This document shows, in pieces, positions 1 to 6,477 of a stretch of DNA of 64,000 nt. Position numbers and translations under genes: made by a program. The stretch's first letter is position 1; every line of letters begins with the position of its first letter. Under the pieces are notes generated by a model. That model made no database searches and was not told the origin of the DNA. It was given only the letters and a program-made list of their open reading frames with translations. Origin of the DNA: Clostridia bacterium. Its GTDB lineage: Bacteria; Bacillota; Clostridia; Peptostreptococcales; Anaerovoracaceae. The DNA is taken from assembly GCA_030537495.1 (NCBI GenBank), contig JAUNMH010000002.1, forward strand, positions 1 through 64,000. The letters run 5' to 3'.

Positions 1-404
1 AACTCCAAACTTCATGGTGGAGCAGTTTGGTTGGCTCAAAAAATCGAAAATGTTTTTTTGACAGGAGAATTCGAACCGAATCCTCCTATTAATATACTCA
101 AATTTCGAGCTTGTCATATTCGATTCCGTGGCTATCAAGAATTGACTCAAGATAGCATATCTGATCCGATAGTCGACAACAATCCTCAAGAAGTGACTCG
201 AGAGTGGTTCTTGTTTGCTGCAACGCCTCTACGTGGGTTTTCATCTCGCACTCTACTTCTAAGAGTGCATCGGAGCAATTATATTTTCCGAAATCTTTAA
301 TCCTCTAGTTGCAACATCCTCTATCCTATAATTATGAAAATATCTATCAAGAACAGCGTAGCTGAGGAAGAGAAAAGAGACAAGATGGTGCTAGAATATA
401 ACCA
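1..404. other. Left-edge stretch with no recognisable gene
   Basis: Frame 1 is open from the window edge to a TAA at 298-300 (99 codons), but I do not recognise the translation and its serine/arginine-rich composition is unlike the neighbouring genes. Frame 2 stops at 59-61 and frame 3 at about 92, so either could instead be the tail of a gene lying outside the window. A 10-bp inverted repeat (GGAGAATTCG, three-base spacer, CGAATCCTCC, one mismatch) lies at 71-93 without a T-run. The stretch is unusually rich in TCGA. Nothing clear is seen between 301 and 404, where the IS begins. Confidence 0.3.
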
Positions 405-423
405 TAGACACGAAATGTTGAAC
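405..423 (+). repeat. Left terminal inverted repeat of the IS3-family element
   Basis: TAGACACGAAATGTTGAAC matches the reverse complement of 1643-1661 at 16 of 19 positions. Confidence 0.75.
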
Positions 424-456
424 AAGCTATACTTATAGAAAAAGGAGTTCAACATA

Positions 457-735
457 ATGGCTAAAAATCAAAAATCATACACCCCAGAGTTCAAACAGCA
501 GATTGTTGATCTGCATTGTAAAGCTGGCAAAGGTGTAACTGAACTAAGTAACGAATATGGCATACCAAAAGGCACAGTCTCTACATGGATTAAAAATCTT
601 GCTCCAGTAATTACTACAGAGGAAGAGACTATTTCTTTAAAGGAATACAAGGCTCTTCAGAAAAAAATGAAAGACCTTGAAATTGAGAATGAAATATTAA
701 AAAAAGCTACTGCCATATTCGCCAAAAATCAATAA
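457..735 (+). CDS. IS3-family transposase OrfA (helix-turn-helix subunit)
   Basis: This 92-residue protein is the DNA-binding part of the transposase. Residues 1-50 form an HTH_Tnp_1-type domain (YTPEFKQQIVDLH, then YGIPKGTVSTWIKN). Residues about 62-88 form a short leucine-zipper-like coiled coil (KALQKKMKDLEIENEILKKA) typical of OrfA dimerisation. The ATG at 457 follows AAAGGAG at 440-446. The gene ends eight bases before the first possible orfB start and in a different frame. The run of seven A residues at 699-705 near its 3' end is in phase for a -1 slip into orfB. Made alone, OrfA usually represses transposition, which is family knowledge and not seen here. Confidence 0.93.
   Translation: MAKNQKSYTPEFKQQIVDLHCKAGKGVTELSNEYGIPKGTVSTWIKNLAPVITTEEETISLKEYKALQKKMKDLEIENEILKKATAIFAKNQ
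699..705 (+). promoter_or_regulatory. Predicted -1 programmed frameshift site (A AAA AAA)
   Basis: Seven A residues lie in orfA phase (tta aaa aaa gct). Slipping back one base continues as SYCHIRQKSITEYVSFIQ, directly joining the orfB frame without a stop. This yields the OrfAB fusion transposase normal in IS3 elements. Confidence 0.75.
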
Positions 736-743
736 CTGAATAC

Positions 744-1604
744 GTGTCCTTTATTCAAGCTAACTTAGACAAGTATACTGTAAAGCAGATGTGCTCTGCA
801 CTTAAATTCCCTAGAAGCACTTACTATGCTGCATTAAATCATGTTCCTTCAAAAAGAGAACAGGAATATAAGGAATTCGGCAATGAAGTATTTTCAATAT
901 ATAACGAATTTAAGAAGCGCTACGGGGCAATTAAGATCCATAGAGAACTTAATGATAGAAATATCCCTTGCTCAGTAAAACGCGTTCAACGTCATATGAA
1001 AAAGCTTGAAATCAAAAGCATTGTTGTTAAAAAGTATCAATACCAAAAGAATCAGGGAGCAGTTCTGGATGATAAAGAAAATATCCTTAATCGTGATTTT
1101 AGTGCTGACACAGTATTTAAAAAACTTGTAACTGATATCACATATATCCATGTAGTAAATGAAGGATGGACTTATCTTGCATCTGTAATGGATTTATATG
1201 ATCGCAAAATCATAGGATGGGCATATGGTAAAAATATAACAGCTGAGCTTGCTACACAGGCTGTAAAGAATGCATGCCTTAATATCCCTGATACAACAGG
1301 AATAGTACTTCATAGTGATCTGGGAAGCCAGTATACCAGTGAAGAATTCGAGAAATACTTGCAGGATCAGGGAATGTTACATTCATTTAGCAGGAAGGGT
1401 AATCCCTATGATAATGCCTGCATCGAATCCTTCCATTCTGTATTAAAGAAGGAAGAAGTATACACAACTACATATTACACATTTGAGGAGGCTAAATCAG
1501 CACTCTTTGAATATATAGAGTCATTCTACAGCCGAAAAAGGCGCCACAGTGCTCTTGATTACAAGACACCACAACAGGTTGAAGATGAGGCTCTGGCAGC
1601 ATAA
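744..1604 (+). CDS. IS3-family transposase OrfB (DDE catalytic subunit)
   Basis: Catalytic part of the transposase with an rve integrase fold. The DDE triad is visible as D131 (VTDITYIHV), D192 (LHSDLGSQY) and E228 (NACIESFH), with 35 residues between the second and third acids, the D(35)E signature. The N-terminal third (SALKFPRSTYY, then KRYGAIKIHREL) is the usual HTH_21 region. The GTG at 744 has no good ribosome binding site, so the protein is probably made mainly as an OrfAB fusion by frameshifting at 699-705. The open frame extends upstream of 744 to the slip site, in agreement. Length and motifs look intact. Confidence 0.93.
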   Translation: MSFIQANLDKYTVKQMCSALKFPRSTYYAALNHVPSKREQEYKEFGNEVFSIYNEFKKRYGAIKIHRELNDRNIPCSVKRVQRHMKKLEIKSIVVKKYQYQKNQGAVLDDKENILNRDFSADTVFKKLVTDITYIHVVNEGWTYLASVMDLYDRKIIGWAYGKNITAELATQAVKNACLNIPDTTGIVLHSDLGSQYTSEEFEKYLQDQGMLHSFSRKGNPYDNACIESFHSVLKKEEVYTTTYYTFEEAKSALFEYIESFYSRKRRHSALDYKTPQQVEDEALAA

Positions 1605-1611
1605 GAAATAA

Positions 1612-1640
1612 TTCTCTCGGCATATGCTATGCTGGGAGAA
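1612..1640 (+). terminator. Stem-loop at the 3' end of the IS transposase gene
   Basis: TTCTCTCGGCATA and TATGCTGGGAGAA pair around a TGC loop, with two mismatched positions. There is no proper T-run immediately after it, so it may block transcription or play a structural role in the IS end. Confidence 0.5.
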
Positions 1641-1642
1641 AA

Positions 1643-1661
1643 GTTCAACTTTTTGTGTCCA
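1643..1661 (-). repeat. Right terminal inverted repeat of the IS3-family element
   Basis: GTTCAACTTTTTGTGTCCA is the reverse-complement partner of 405-423, with three mismatches in 19. Confidence 0.75.
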
Positions 1662-1764
1662 AGGTATTGACTTAGCTCCAACCGTCCAAAATCTAACTAG
1701 AAGAACAATCTGAAGGATCAGTAGTTTTATCCTTTGGACTTGTTTGAGCTGAAGGGATGATATA

Positions 1765-2238
1765 TTAAGGTATTAGTTCAGAGGTGAAATTAATAAGAGA
1801 TGATTCTCTATATAGCGCTTCTCTGTTAATACGGTTTTTCTTTAACGCTTTTTTAAATCCAGAAAGATACACGGTGAACTCTGAAATAATAGTATTGTAG
1901 TCAGCAGTTATTTTGTTCCACTGCTTGTTAGGTATTTTTTGTGTTGTTGGTATTTCTATGTATTTGCTGTCATTAACAATAAGCGCATAGCGATAATCCA
2001 ATCCGGCATCCGATCGAGAAGCCGAAGGAACCGAGTGACCGATTCTACCATAAGGACGCACATCAGCACCTAGATTATTCCTAAGCGGAAGATAATAATC
2101 ATTTCCATCGTTAGTTATTTTTAAACACAAATATGATCGATGCGACTGCTTTGTAGTGTTTCCAGGGTCAAGCATTTTTACAAATGATGAATGGTCTTTG
2201 AAGTATTGTTCTTTTATATAGCAACAAGTGATACTCAT
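1765..2238 (-). CDS. Type III toxin-antitoxin toxin, ToxN/CptN/TenpN-like endoribonuclease
   Basis: A 157-residue basic protein. The fold signature of the ToxN/AbiQ group is recognisable: an N-terminal strand-helix (CCYIKEQYFKDHSSF), a middle block ending in YYLPLRNN, a SDAGLDYRYALIVNDSKYI block resembling the GLDYSKxVII segment of TenpN/CptN-type toxins, and a C-terminal helix. These toxins cut RNA and are held inactive by a repeated RNA pseudoknot encoded just upstream. Exactly that layout is present here: two 48-bp repeats, then a terminator, then this gene with AGGAG eight bases before its ATG. Family assignment rests on both the protein and the locus layout. I cannot decide between the ToxIN, CptIN and TenpIN subfamilies. 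AAGGAT/ATCCTT at 1713-1734 is a weak candidate 3' hairpin. Confidence 0.8.
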   Translation of the reverse strand: MSITCCYIKEQYFKDHSSFVKMLDPGNTTKQSHRSYLCLKITNDGNDYYLPLRNNLGADVRPYGRIGHSVPSASRSDAGLDYRYALIVNDSKYIEIPTTQKIPNKQWNKITADYNTIISEFTVYLSGFKKALKKNRINREALYRESSLINFTSELIP

Positions 2239-2254
2239 GATTTATTCTCCTAGT

Positions 2255-2284
2255 AAAAAAGGAGAAGCTGATGTGCTTCTCCTT
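2255..2284 (-). terminator. Attenuating terminator between antitoxin RNA and toxin gene
   Basis: On the minus strand AAGGAGAAGC, a six-base loop and GCTTCTCCTT form a perfect 10-bp stem running straight into a T-run. In type III systems such a terminator lets most transcripts end as antitoxin RNA and only a minority read into the toxin gene. Confidence 0.88.
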
Positions 2285-2291
2285 CATTGTT

Positions 2292-2387
2292 AATTTCTTC
2301 GGTTTTTTATTAGCCAGGTGCTTCCGAAAAACCCCTCACAATTTCTTCGGTTTTTTATTAGCCAGGCGATTCCGACAAAAGCCTCAA
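2292..2387 (-). repeat. Two tandem 48-bp antitoxin repeats
   Basis: Units are 2292-2339 and 2340-2387. The first 27 plus-strand bases are identical and overall 42 of 48 match. The invariant core (plus strand) includes TTCTTCGGTTTTTTATTAG and GCCAGG. Variation is confined to the other half of the unit. Confidence 0.9.
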
Positions 2388-2412
2388 AAGAAAGCTTTGC
2401 TTTCCCACCTAT

Positions 2413-2441
2413 ATTATATGCAAATAATTGTAGATTGTCAA
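2413..2441 (-). promoter_or_regulatory. Consensus promoter of the toxin-antitoxin locus
   Basis: On the minus strand TTGACA (plus 2436-2441), exactly 17 bp, then TATAAT (plus 2413-2418): a perfect sigma-A consensus. It predicts strong constitutive transcription of the antitoxin RNA. Confidence 0.9.
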
Positions 2442-2548
2442 TAGAATTTTGTGGTAAATGAAGTCTTGAAAATGAAGCCTAATCAAGCAGTGGTAGTCGC
2501 TATGCGTCTTTTCGAATTACGATTCATATCATTGCTTGAAATAATAAA

Positions 2549-3778
2549 TTATAAGTCCACCGAAATGTTCTGTTCTCTCATATTGTGTTTGCGTGCGTAG
2601 CCGGAAAGTATCATTGTCAGGGCGCCGTCGCCTGTAACGTTGCAGGCTGTACCGAAGCTGTCCTGAAGGGCGAAAACTGTAAGCATCAGAGCTGTACCTG
2701 TTTCGTCGAAGCCAAGAACGCCGGTAATCAGACCAAGGGATGCCATAACTGTACCGCCAGGAACGCCGGGAGCGCCGATGGCGAAGACTCCAAGTAGAAG
2801 ACAGAAGATAATCATTGTTCCTACTGAAGGAATTGTACCATATAGAACCTTGCTAACTGTCATTACGAAGAAAACTTCTGTCAGAACTGAACCGCAAAGG
2901 TGGATGTTTGCAAATAGCGGAATTCCGAAGTTTACCATATCATCACGAAGGGTAGGTTCGGATTTCTTTGCGCAATTTAGAGCCACTGCAAGAGTTGCAG
3001 CTGATGACATTGTTCCAACAGCTGTAAGGTATGCAGGTCCGTAATTTTTAACGACATTCATTGGATTCTCACCGCTGTAGCCACCGGCAACTCCATAAAG
3101 AAGAGTAAGCCAGATGTAGTGGCCAACCATAACGATAAGAACTACGATGATGAATACAGGAAGCTGCTTAGTAATTGTTCCTTCGTATGCAAGACCGCAG
3201 AATGTCAGTGCGATAAACCATGGAAGCAGTGGAATTACAACCTTTACAACGACATCAAGAATCATTTTCTGGAATTCTTCAAGGATGTTTGTAATAGTTT
3301 CTGCCTTTGTCCAAGTTGCTGCAAGACCGACAAGTACTGAGAATACCAAAGCACTCATAACCGGCATAATCTGCGGAATGCTTAGCTGGAAAACTGCCTC
3401 AGGAAGAGCCTTCAGGCCTTCCACATCAGATACGATGGACAGGTGCGGAATAATTCCAAAACCAGCAAGCATGGCGAAGAACGCTGCTCCAATTGATGAA
3501 ACGTAAGCAATGATAATTGCGATTTTTAGCATCTTAGATGCGTTATTTCCAAGTTTGGTAATTGACGGGGCGATGAAGCCGATGATAATTAGCGGCACGC
3601 AGAAGTTAATCAGCTGTCCGCAAATGTACTTCACTGAAACCAGCAAGTTAAGTGCGCCGCCAACGATTCCTGGGGCTGTACCGGAGGTTTCGGCGGAGTT
3701 TAGAAGCAGGCCTACTAGGATGCCTAGTACTACACCTACTAGAAGCCTAAAGGGTAGGCTATTGAAAAGTTTTTTCAT
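2549..3778 (-). CDS. Dicarboxylate/amino acid:cation symporter (DAACS family)
   Basis: A 409-residue membrane carrier related to GltP, GltT and SstT that imports an acidic or small amino acid or dicarboxylate with Na+ or H+. Family landmarks are visible: a serine-rich hairpin (TMSSAATLAVALNCAK), a GAPGVPGGTVMASLG re-entrant loop, and the substrate-site helix DSFGTACNVTGDGALTMI, matching the DxxxTxxNVxGD motif. Several hydrophobic segments precede these, starting with residues 9-26. The ATG follows GGAGA eight bases upstream. It has its own promoter (3833-3861) and a 5' leader hairpin. Substrate specificity cannot be read from sequence. Serine/threonine (SstT-like) and glutamate/aspartate are both possible. 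Confidence 0.88.
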   Translation of the reverse strand: MKKLFNSLPFRLLVGVVLGILVGLLLNSAETSGTAPGIVGGALNLLVSVKYICGQLINFCVPLIIIGFIAPSITKLGNNASKMLKIAIIIAYVSSIGAAFFAMLAGFGIIPHLSIVSDVEGLKALPEAVFQLSIPQIMPVMSALVFSVLVGLAATWTKAETITNILEEFQKMILDVVVKVVIPLLPWFIALTFCGLAYEGTITKQLPVFIIVVLIVMVGHYIWLTLLYGVAGGYSGENPMNVVKNYGPAYLTAVGTMSSAATLAVALNCAKKSEPTLRDDMVNFGIPLFANIHLCGSVLTEVFFVMTVSKVLYGTIPSVGTMIIFCLLLGVFAIGAPGVPGGTVMASLGLITGVLGFDETGTALMLTVFALQDSFGTACNVTGDGALTMILSGYARKHNMREQNISVDL

Positions 3779-3806
3779 AGTATGTCTCCAATCATGTTTT
3801 GTAAGG

Positions 3807-3825
3807 GTGGGTTATCAAAACCCAC
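3807..3825 (-). promoter_or_regulatory. 5' leader hairpin of the symporter transcript
   Basis: A perfect 7-bp stem (GTGGGTT/AACCCAC) with a 5-base loop lies at the predicted 5' end of the mRNA, just after the promoter and about 26 bases before the start codon. It could stabilise the 5' end. No regulatory role is shown. Confidence 0.5.
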
Positions 3826-3832
3826 AAAGATT

Positions 3833-3861
3833 AGTGTACAAGAAATTTGGCTAAATTTCAA
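3833..3861 (-). promoter_or_regulatory. Promoter of the DAACS symporter gene
   Basis: Minus-strand TTGAAA (plus 3856-3861), 17 bp, TACACT (plus 3833-3838). Confidence 0.6.
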
Positions 3862-3898
3862 GCAATATTCATGTATACAAGTTTTTGTGCATAAATAA

Positions 3899-3920
3899 CC
3901 TCCCGAATTTCTCCGGGAGG
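3899..3920 (-). terminator. Terminator after the crotonase gene
   Basis: CCTCCCG/CGGGAGG 7-bp stem with an 8-base loop, 31 bases after the minus-strand stop codon, followed by TTATTT. The T-run is imperfect, so termination efficiency is uncertain. Confidence 0.65.
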
Positions 3921-3950
3921 TCGTAAAATTTATTATTATACGAGCTTTGA

Positions 3951-4727
3951 TTATCTGTTCGTGAATTCAGGAGCTCTCTTTTCAAGGAATGCGCCCATTC
4001 CTTCAGTTTTATCTTCTGAGCTGAATGCAGCTGTGAAGGTTTCGATTTCGAATCTGCTTGCCGATTTCATATCCATGTCGTATCCGTTGTTAATAGCAGT
4101 CTTAGCAGTTCCAACAGCGATAGGAGCCTTAGATGCAATTGTCTTAGCTAACTTTTCAGCAGCTGGAATTAATTCTTCAGGTTCAACAACCTTTTCGCAA
4201 AGGCCGATTCTGTAAGCTTCCTCAGCGTTGATCATTTCAGCTGAAAGGATAAGGTACTTAGCCATGCCTTTTCCAACTAATCTTGCAAGTCTCTGAGTTC
4301 CGCCGAATCCAGGGATAATTCCCAGGCCAACTTCTGGCTGACCGAATTTTGCCTTAGAAGAGGCAATTCTGATATCACATGCCATTGAAAGTTCGCAACC
4401 GCCACCAAGAGCAAAACCGTTAACAGCAGCGATAACTGGCTTTTCAATGTTTTCGATAAGGTTCATAACCTTGTGTCCCATAGTCATCATCTTGCGACCG
4501 CCGATAGAATCAAGCTGGTGCATCTGAGCGATGTCAGCGCCTGCAACGAATGCTTTTCCTTCGCCAGTAACAATTACAGCCTTAACTTCATCGTCAGCTT
4601 CAATCTTTGTGAATACATCGAATAATTCAGCTAAAACATCCATATTTAAAGCGTTCATTGCTTTAGGTCTGTTAATTGTAACTGTTCCAATACCTTCATT
4701 AACCTCAAATTTAATGTTCTCGTACAT
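3951..4727 (-). CDS. crt: Enoyl-CoA hydratase / 3-hydroxybutyryl-CoA dehydratase (crotonase)
   Basis: A 258-residue crotonase-fold enzyme that reversibly dehydrates 3-hydroxyacyl-CoA to enoyl-CoA, the central step of butyrate-type fermentation and beta-oxidation. The oxyanion-hole motif NGFALGGGCELSMACD (about 103-118) and the two catalytic glutamates, E112 in GGCEL and E132 in GQPEVGLGIIPG, are both present. Length is normal and AGGAG lies close upstream of the ATG. It is a single-gene unit with its own promoter and terminator. The usual butyryl-CoA partners (bcd, etfAB, hbd, thl) are not in the window. A short-chain crotonase is the best reading, but another crotonase-fold activity cannot be excluded. 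Confidence 0.88.
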   Translation of the reverse strand: MYENIKFEVNEGIGTVTINRPKAMNALNMDVLAELFDVFTKIEADDEVKAVIVTGEGKAFVAGADIAQMHQLDSIGGRKMMTMGHKVMNLIENIEKPVIAAVNGFALGGGCELSMACDIRIASSKAKFGQPEVGLGIIPGFGGTQRLARLVGKGMAKYLILSAEMINAEEAYRIGLCEKVVEPEELIPAAEKLAKTIASKAPIAVGTAKTAINNGYDMDMKSASRFEIETFTAAFSSEDKTEGMGAFLEKRAPEFTNR

Positions 4728-4791
4728 TTTTATAATCTCCTTTTCTAGCGGCAGTGCCGATATTCTTTGATAAAAGATGTCCTTTGTTAAA

Positions 4792-4820
4792 ATTGTAACA
4801 TTTGCTACTGATTAAATCAA
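4792..4820 (-). promoter_or_regulatory. Promoter of the crotonase gene
   Basis: Minus-strand TTGATT (plus 4815-4820), 17 bp, TACAAT (plus 4792-4797). Confidence 0.6.
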
Positions 4821-4823
4821 GCC

Positions 4824-5444
4824 CTATAAGTCATTACTTTGTATAATAAGAAGCTTACCGCTTTCGAGCTTGATTTCTGCATATTCTCCGGTTATTTCGT
4901 TGCTAACGCCAAGGGAAGTATCATTAGAAAGAGCGGCATTTTCTAACAAATATTTAGTTCGTCTTAGGGAAATACCTTCGCATTTTCTGCCATAAGAAAT
5001 AAGTCCCATGTATTTGTATCCGTCTTTGTAGACTTTCATTTCTCCGGCCGTCATAATCATGACTCTGTTTTGACCGTCTATGAGGCAGACGGAGTCGCAG
5101 AGGGGAGTGTACCGTGCCAGGACGCCTACATTTCCCATAGTGTGATCAAAACGACCTCCTAATCCTCCGAGCACGGTAATATCTCGAAATCCTTTAGAAT
5201 AGGCCAGGTCTACTGCCGCCTCGGTGTCTGTCATATCCTTTTCCGCTGGAAGGCAGATAGCATCCGGATTGTCGGGAGCTTCCATTGTATCGTAGTCTCC
5301 TATAAGGTAGTCATAGGGAAGGCCAAGTTTTTCTGCAATGAGTAAGCCAGCATCGGCGCAGAAAATAGCATCGTAGTCATCAGGATTTATTTTAACGCGT
5401 TCTATATGTTCTAAATATGATGTAATTATTAAAGCTTTAGTCAT
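4824..5444 (-). CDS. thiN: Thiamine pyrophosphokinase
   Basis: Transfers pyrophosphate from ATP to thiamine to make the cofactor thiamine diphosphate, in the cytoplasm. Family motifs are clear: D31 in FCADAGL, GDYDT at 49-53, KDMTDTE at 69-75 and GGLGGRFDH at 93-101. These are the ATP/Mg and thiamine-binding elements of the TPK fold. At 206 residues it has the normal bacterial length. It starts at an ATG with AGGTGG upstream and is divergent from the DUF975 gene. No TPP riboswitch is visible before it, and no thiamine biosynthesis genes are adjacent, fitting a salvage role. Confidence 0.9.
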   Translation of the reverse strand: MTKALIITSYLEHIERVKINPDDYDAIFCADAGLLIAEKLGLPYDYLIGDYDTMEAPDNPDAICLPAEKDMTDTEAAVDLAYSKGFRDITVLGGLGGRFDHTMGNVGVLARYTPLCDSVCLIDGQNRVMIMTAGEMKVYKDGYKYMGLISYGRKCEGISLRRTKYLLENAALSNDTSLGVSNEITGEYAEIKLESGKLLIIQSNDL

Positions 5445-5462
5445 TTTTCCACCTGCGTATGA

Positions 5463-5491
5463 TTGAATTATTAAAGATTTTATTATATAAT
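5463..5491 (+). promoter_or_regulatory. Promoter of the DUF975 gene
   Basis: TTGAAT (5463-5468), 17 bp, TATAAT (5486-5491). Confidence 0.65.
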
Positions 5492-5544
5492 TTATATCGA
5501 TTATTAATTAGTTTAACACCAAAAACAAAGGGGGGCAAGTTTTG

Positions 5545-6375
5545 ATGTATAACAACATCGTAAGAGAGACATCGTCTGAAATCAGATCTTTAGCAAGGAG
5601 TGCGCTTAAGGGAAACTGGTGGGAAGTATTTCTAGGAGTTTTACTTTTCTACATTCTAATGGGAACCATTCCAGAAATATTAGATTCACTGTTTTCTTTT
5701 GGACATACTTACACGGCAGCAGAGCTAAGCAAGATATTGGAAAACGGAGATTTAGAGAAATTTAAGGGCTTAACCGTAACCACTGGAATATCAGGATTAT
5801 ATACAACGGCTCTGACAGGAGCATTTACTGCAGGTCTCTGCAGTTTTATGATGGCTTTTTTCAGAAAAGGAGAAATAAACTCCGGACATATTTTCAACGG
5901 CTTCGAGTACTACCTGAAGACACTGGCTTTGATGCTGTTAATGGGACTTTTCATTTTCCTGTGGGGACTACTTCTAATAGTTCCTGGTATCATAGCCGCT
6001 ATTAGATATAGCCAGGCTTTCTATATTTTGGCTGATGACCCTAGAAAGGGCGTAATGCAGTGCCTGGAAGAGTCTAAGAGAATGATGTATGGTAACAAAA
6101 GCAAGTATTTTACGTTGATGATTTCATTTATTGGATGGTATATTGTTGCAGGAATCTGTACAGGAATTATTGCATCAGTATTTTCAATGGTTACATATGT
6201 CATCGAATTCAGAGCAGTAGCTATTATTCTTGGTCTGATCAGCGCGGTTCCGGGAATATTTCTTCTAGAATATGTACAGACAGCATGTACAGCATTTTAC
6301 GATCTTGCATCAGGACATTTGATTGCAAGACCAAGAGCTATTGATGCTGTAGATGTGGACAGTGAAAATTATTAG
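5545..6375 (+). CDS. DUF975 family integral membrane protein
   Basis: A 276-residue multi-pass membrane protein of unknown function. The N-terminus (EIRSLARSALKGNWWEVFLG) is the hallmark of DUF975, and the family block YSQAFYILADDPRKGVMQCLEESKRMM lies near residue 170. About five or six hydrophobic segments are visible (around 30-50, 90-110, 130-155, 195-225, 230-255). AAGGGGGG at 5527-5534 best fits the ATG at 5545; the TTG one codon earlier is less likely. It is monocistronic with its own promoter. Function is not known. Confidence 0.8.
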   Translation: MYNNIVRETSSEIRSLARSALKGNWWEVFLGVLLFYILMGTIPEILDSLFSFGHTYTAAELSKILENGDLEKFKGLTVTTGISGLYTTALTGAFTAGLCSFMMAFFRKGEINSGHIFNGFEYYLKTLALMLLMGLFIFLWGLLLIVPGIIAAIRYSQAFYILADDPRKGVMQCLEESKRMMYGNKSKYFTLMISFIGWYIVAGICTGIIASVFSMVTYVIEFRAVAIILGLISAVPGIFLLEYVQTACTAFYDLASGHLIARPRAIDAVDVDSENY

Positions 6376-6394
6376 TTTCATTATTAATGTATGG

Positions 6395-6420
6395 TACAAA
6401 GGTCGTTGCAGACCTTTGTA
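6395..6420 (+). repeat. Perfect 10-bp inverted repeat between DUF975 and Na/Pi genes
   Basis: TACAAAGGTC, six-base loop GTTGCA, GACCTTTGTA. It is 20 bases after the DUF975 stop and 9 bases before a TATAAT at 6430-6435. It lacks a T-run, so it may be either a hairpin that slows transcription or an operator overlapping the -35 region of the Na/Pi gene promoter. Confidence 0.6.
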
Positions 6421-6477
6421 TAGATATAGTATAATTTAGACGATTGTGAAATAATTTATAAGCGAGGAAAAATAGCA

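Larger units (their letters stand above)
405..1661 (+). mobile_element. IS3-family insertion sequence, apparently complete
   Basis: The element is about 1257 bp, the usual size for IS3-family members. It is bounded by 19-bp imperfect terminal inverted repeats (405-423 and 1643-1661, 16 of 19 matching). It carries overlapping-phase orfA and orfB with an A7 slippery run, the standard IS3 arrangement in which the active transposase is a -1 frameshift fusion. A stem-loop sits just inside the right end. The immediate flanks (acca on the left, aggt on the right) do not form the expected 3-5 bp target duplication. This means the ends are off by a few bases, or the insertion is old or rearranged. Both reading frames are intact, so it may still be mobile. 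Confidence 0.9.
2255..2406 (-). ncRNA. Type III antitoxin RNA with two 48-nt repeats
   Basis: The predicted RNA starts about seven bases after the -10 box near 2406 and ends at the terminator near 2255, roughly 150 nt. It opens with a small perfect hairpin (GAAAGC/GCTTTC, plus-strand 2390-2404) followed by two tandem 48-nt units. In known type III systems the toxin cleaves the repeat RNA into single units, each folding as a pseudoknot that occupies the toxin active site. The units here contain complementary CGGTTTT/AAAACCG-like and TCGG/CCGA segments that could form such a fold, but I have not computed a structure. Confidence 0.78.

Noticed and set aside
71..93. Possible tRNA T-arm (GGTTCGAATTC on the minus strand)
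   Set aside because: No acceptor, D or anticodon arms; the sequence is better read as a simple inverted repeat with a three-base loop.
397..1669. Target-site duplication around the IS3 element
   Set aside because: The four bases on each side (acca and aggt) are not direct repeats; moving the ends by one or two bases does not produce a convincing match.
2285..2390. CRISPR array interpretation of the tandem 48-bp repeats
   Set aside because: There are no spacers: units abut directly, variation is within the unit, and no cas genes are present. The type III antitoxin reading fits better.
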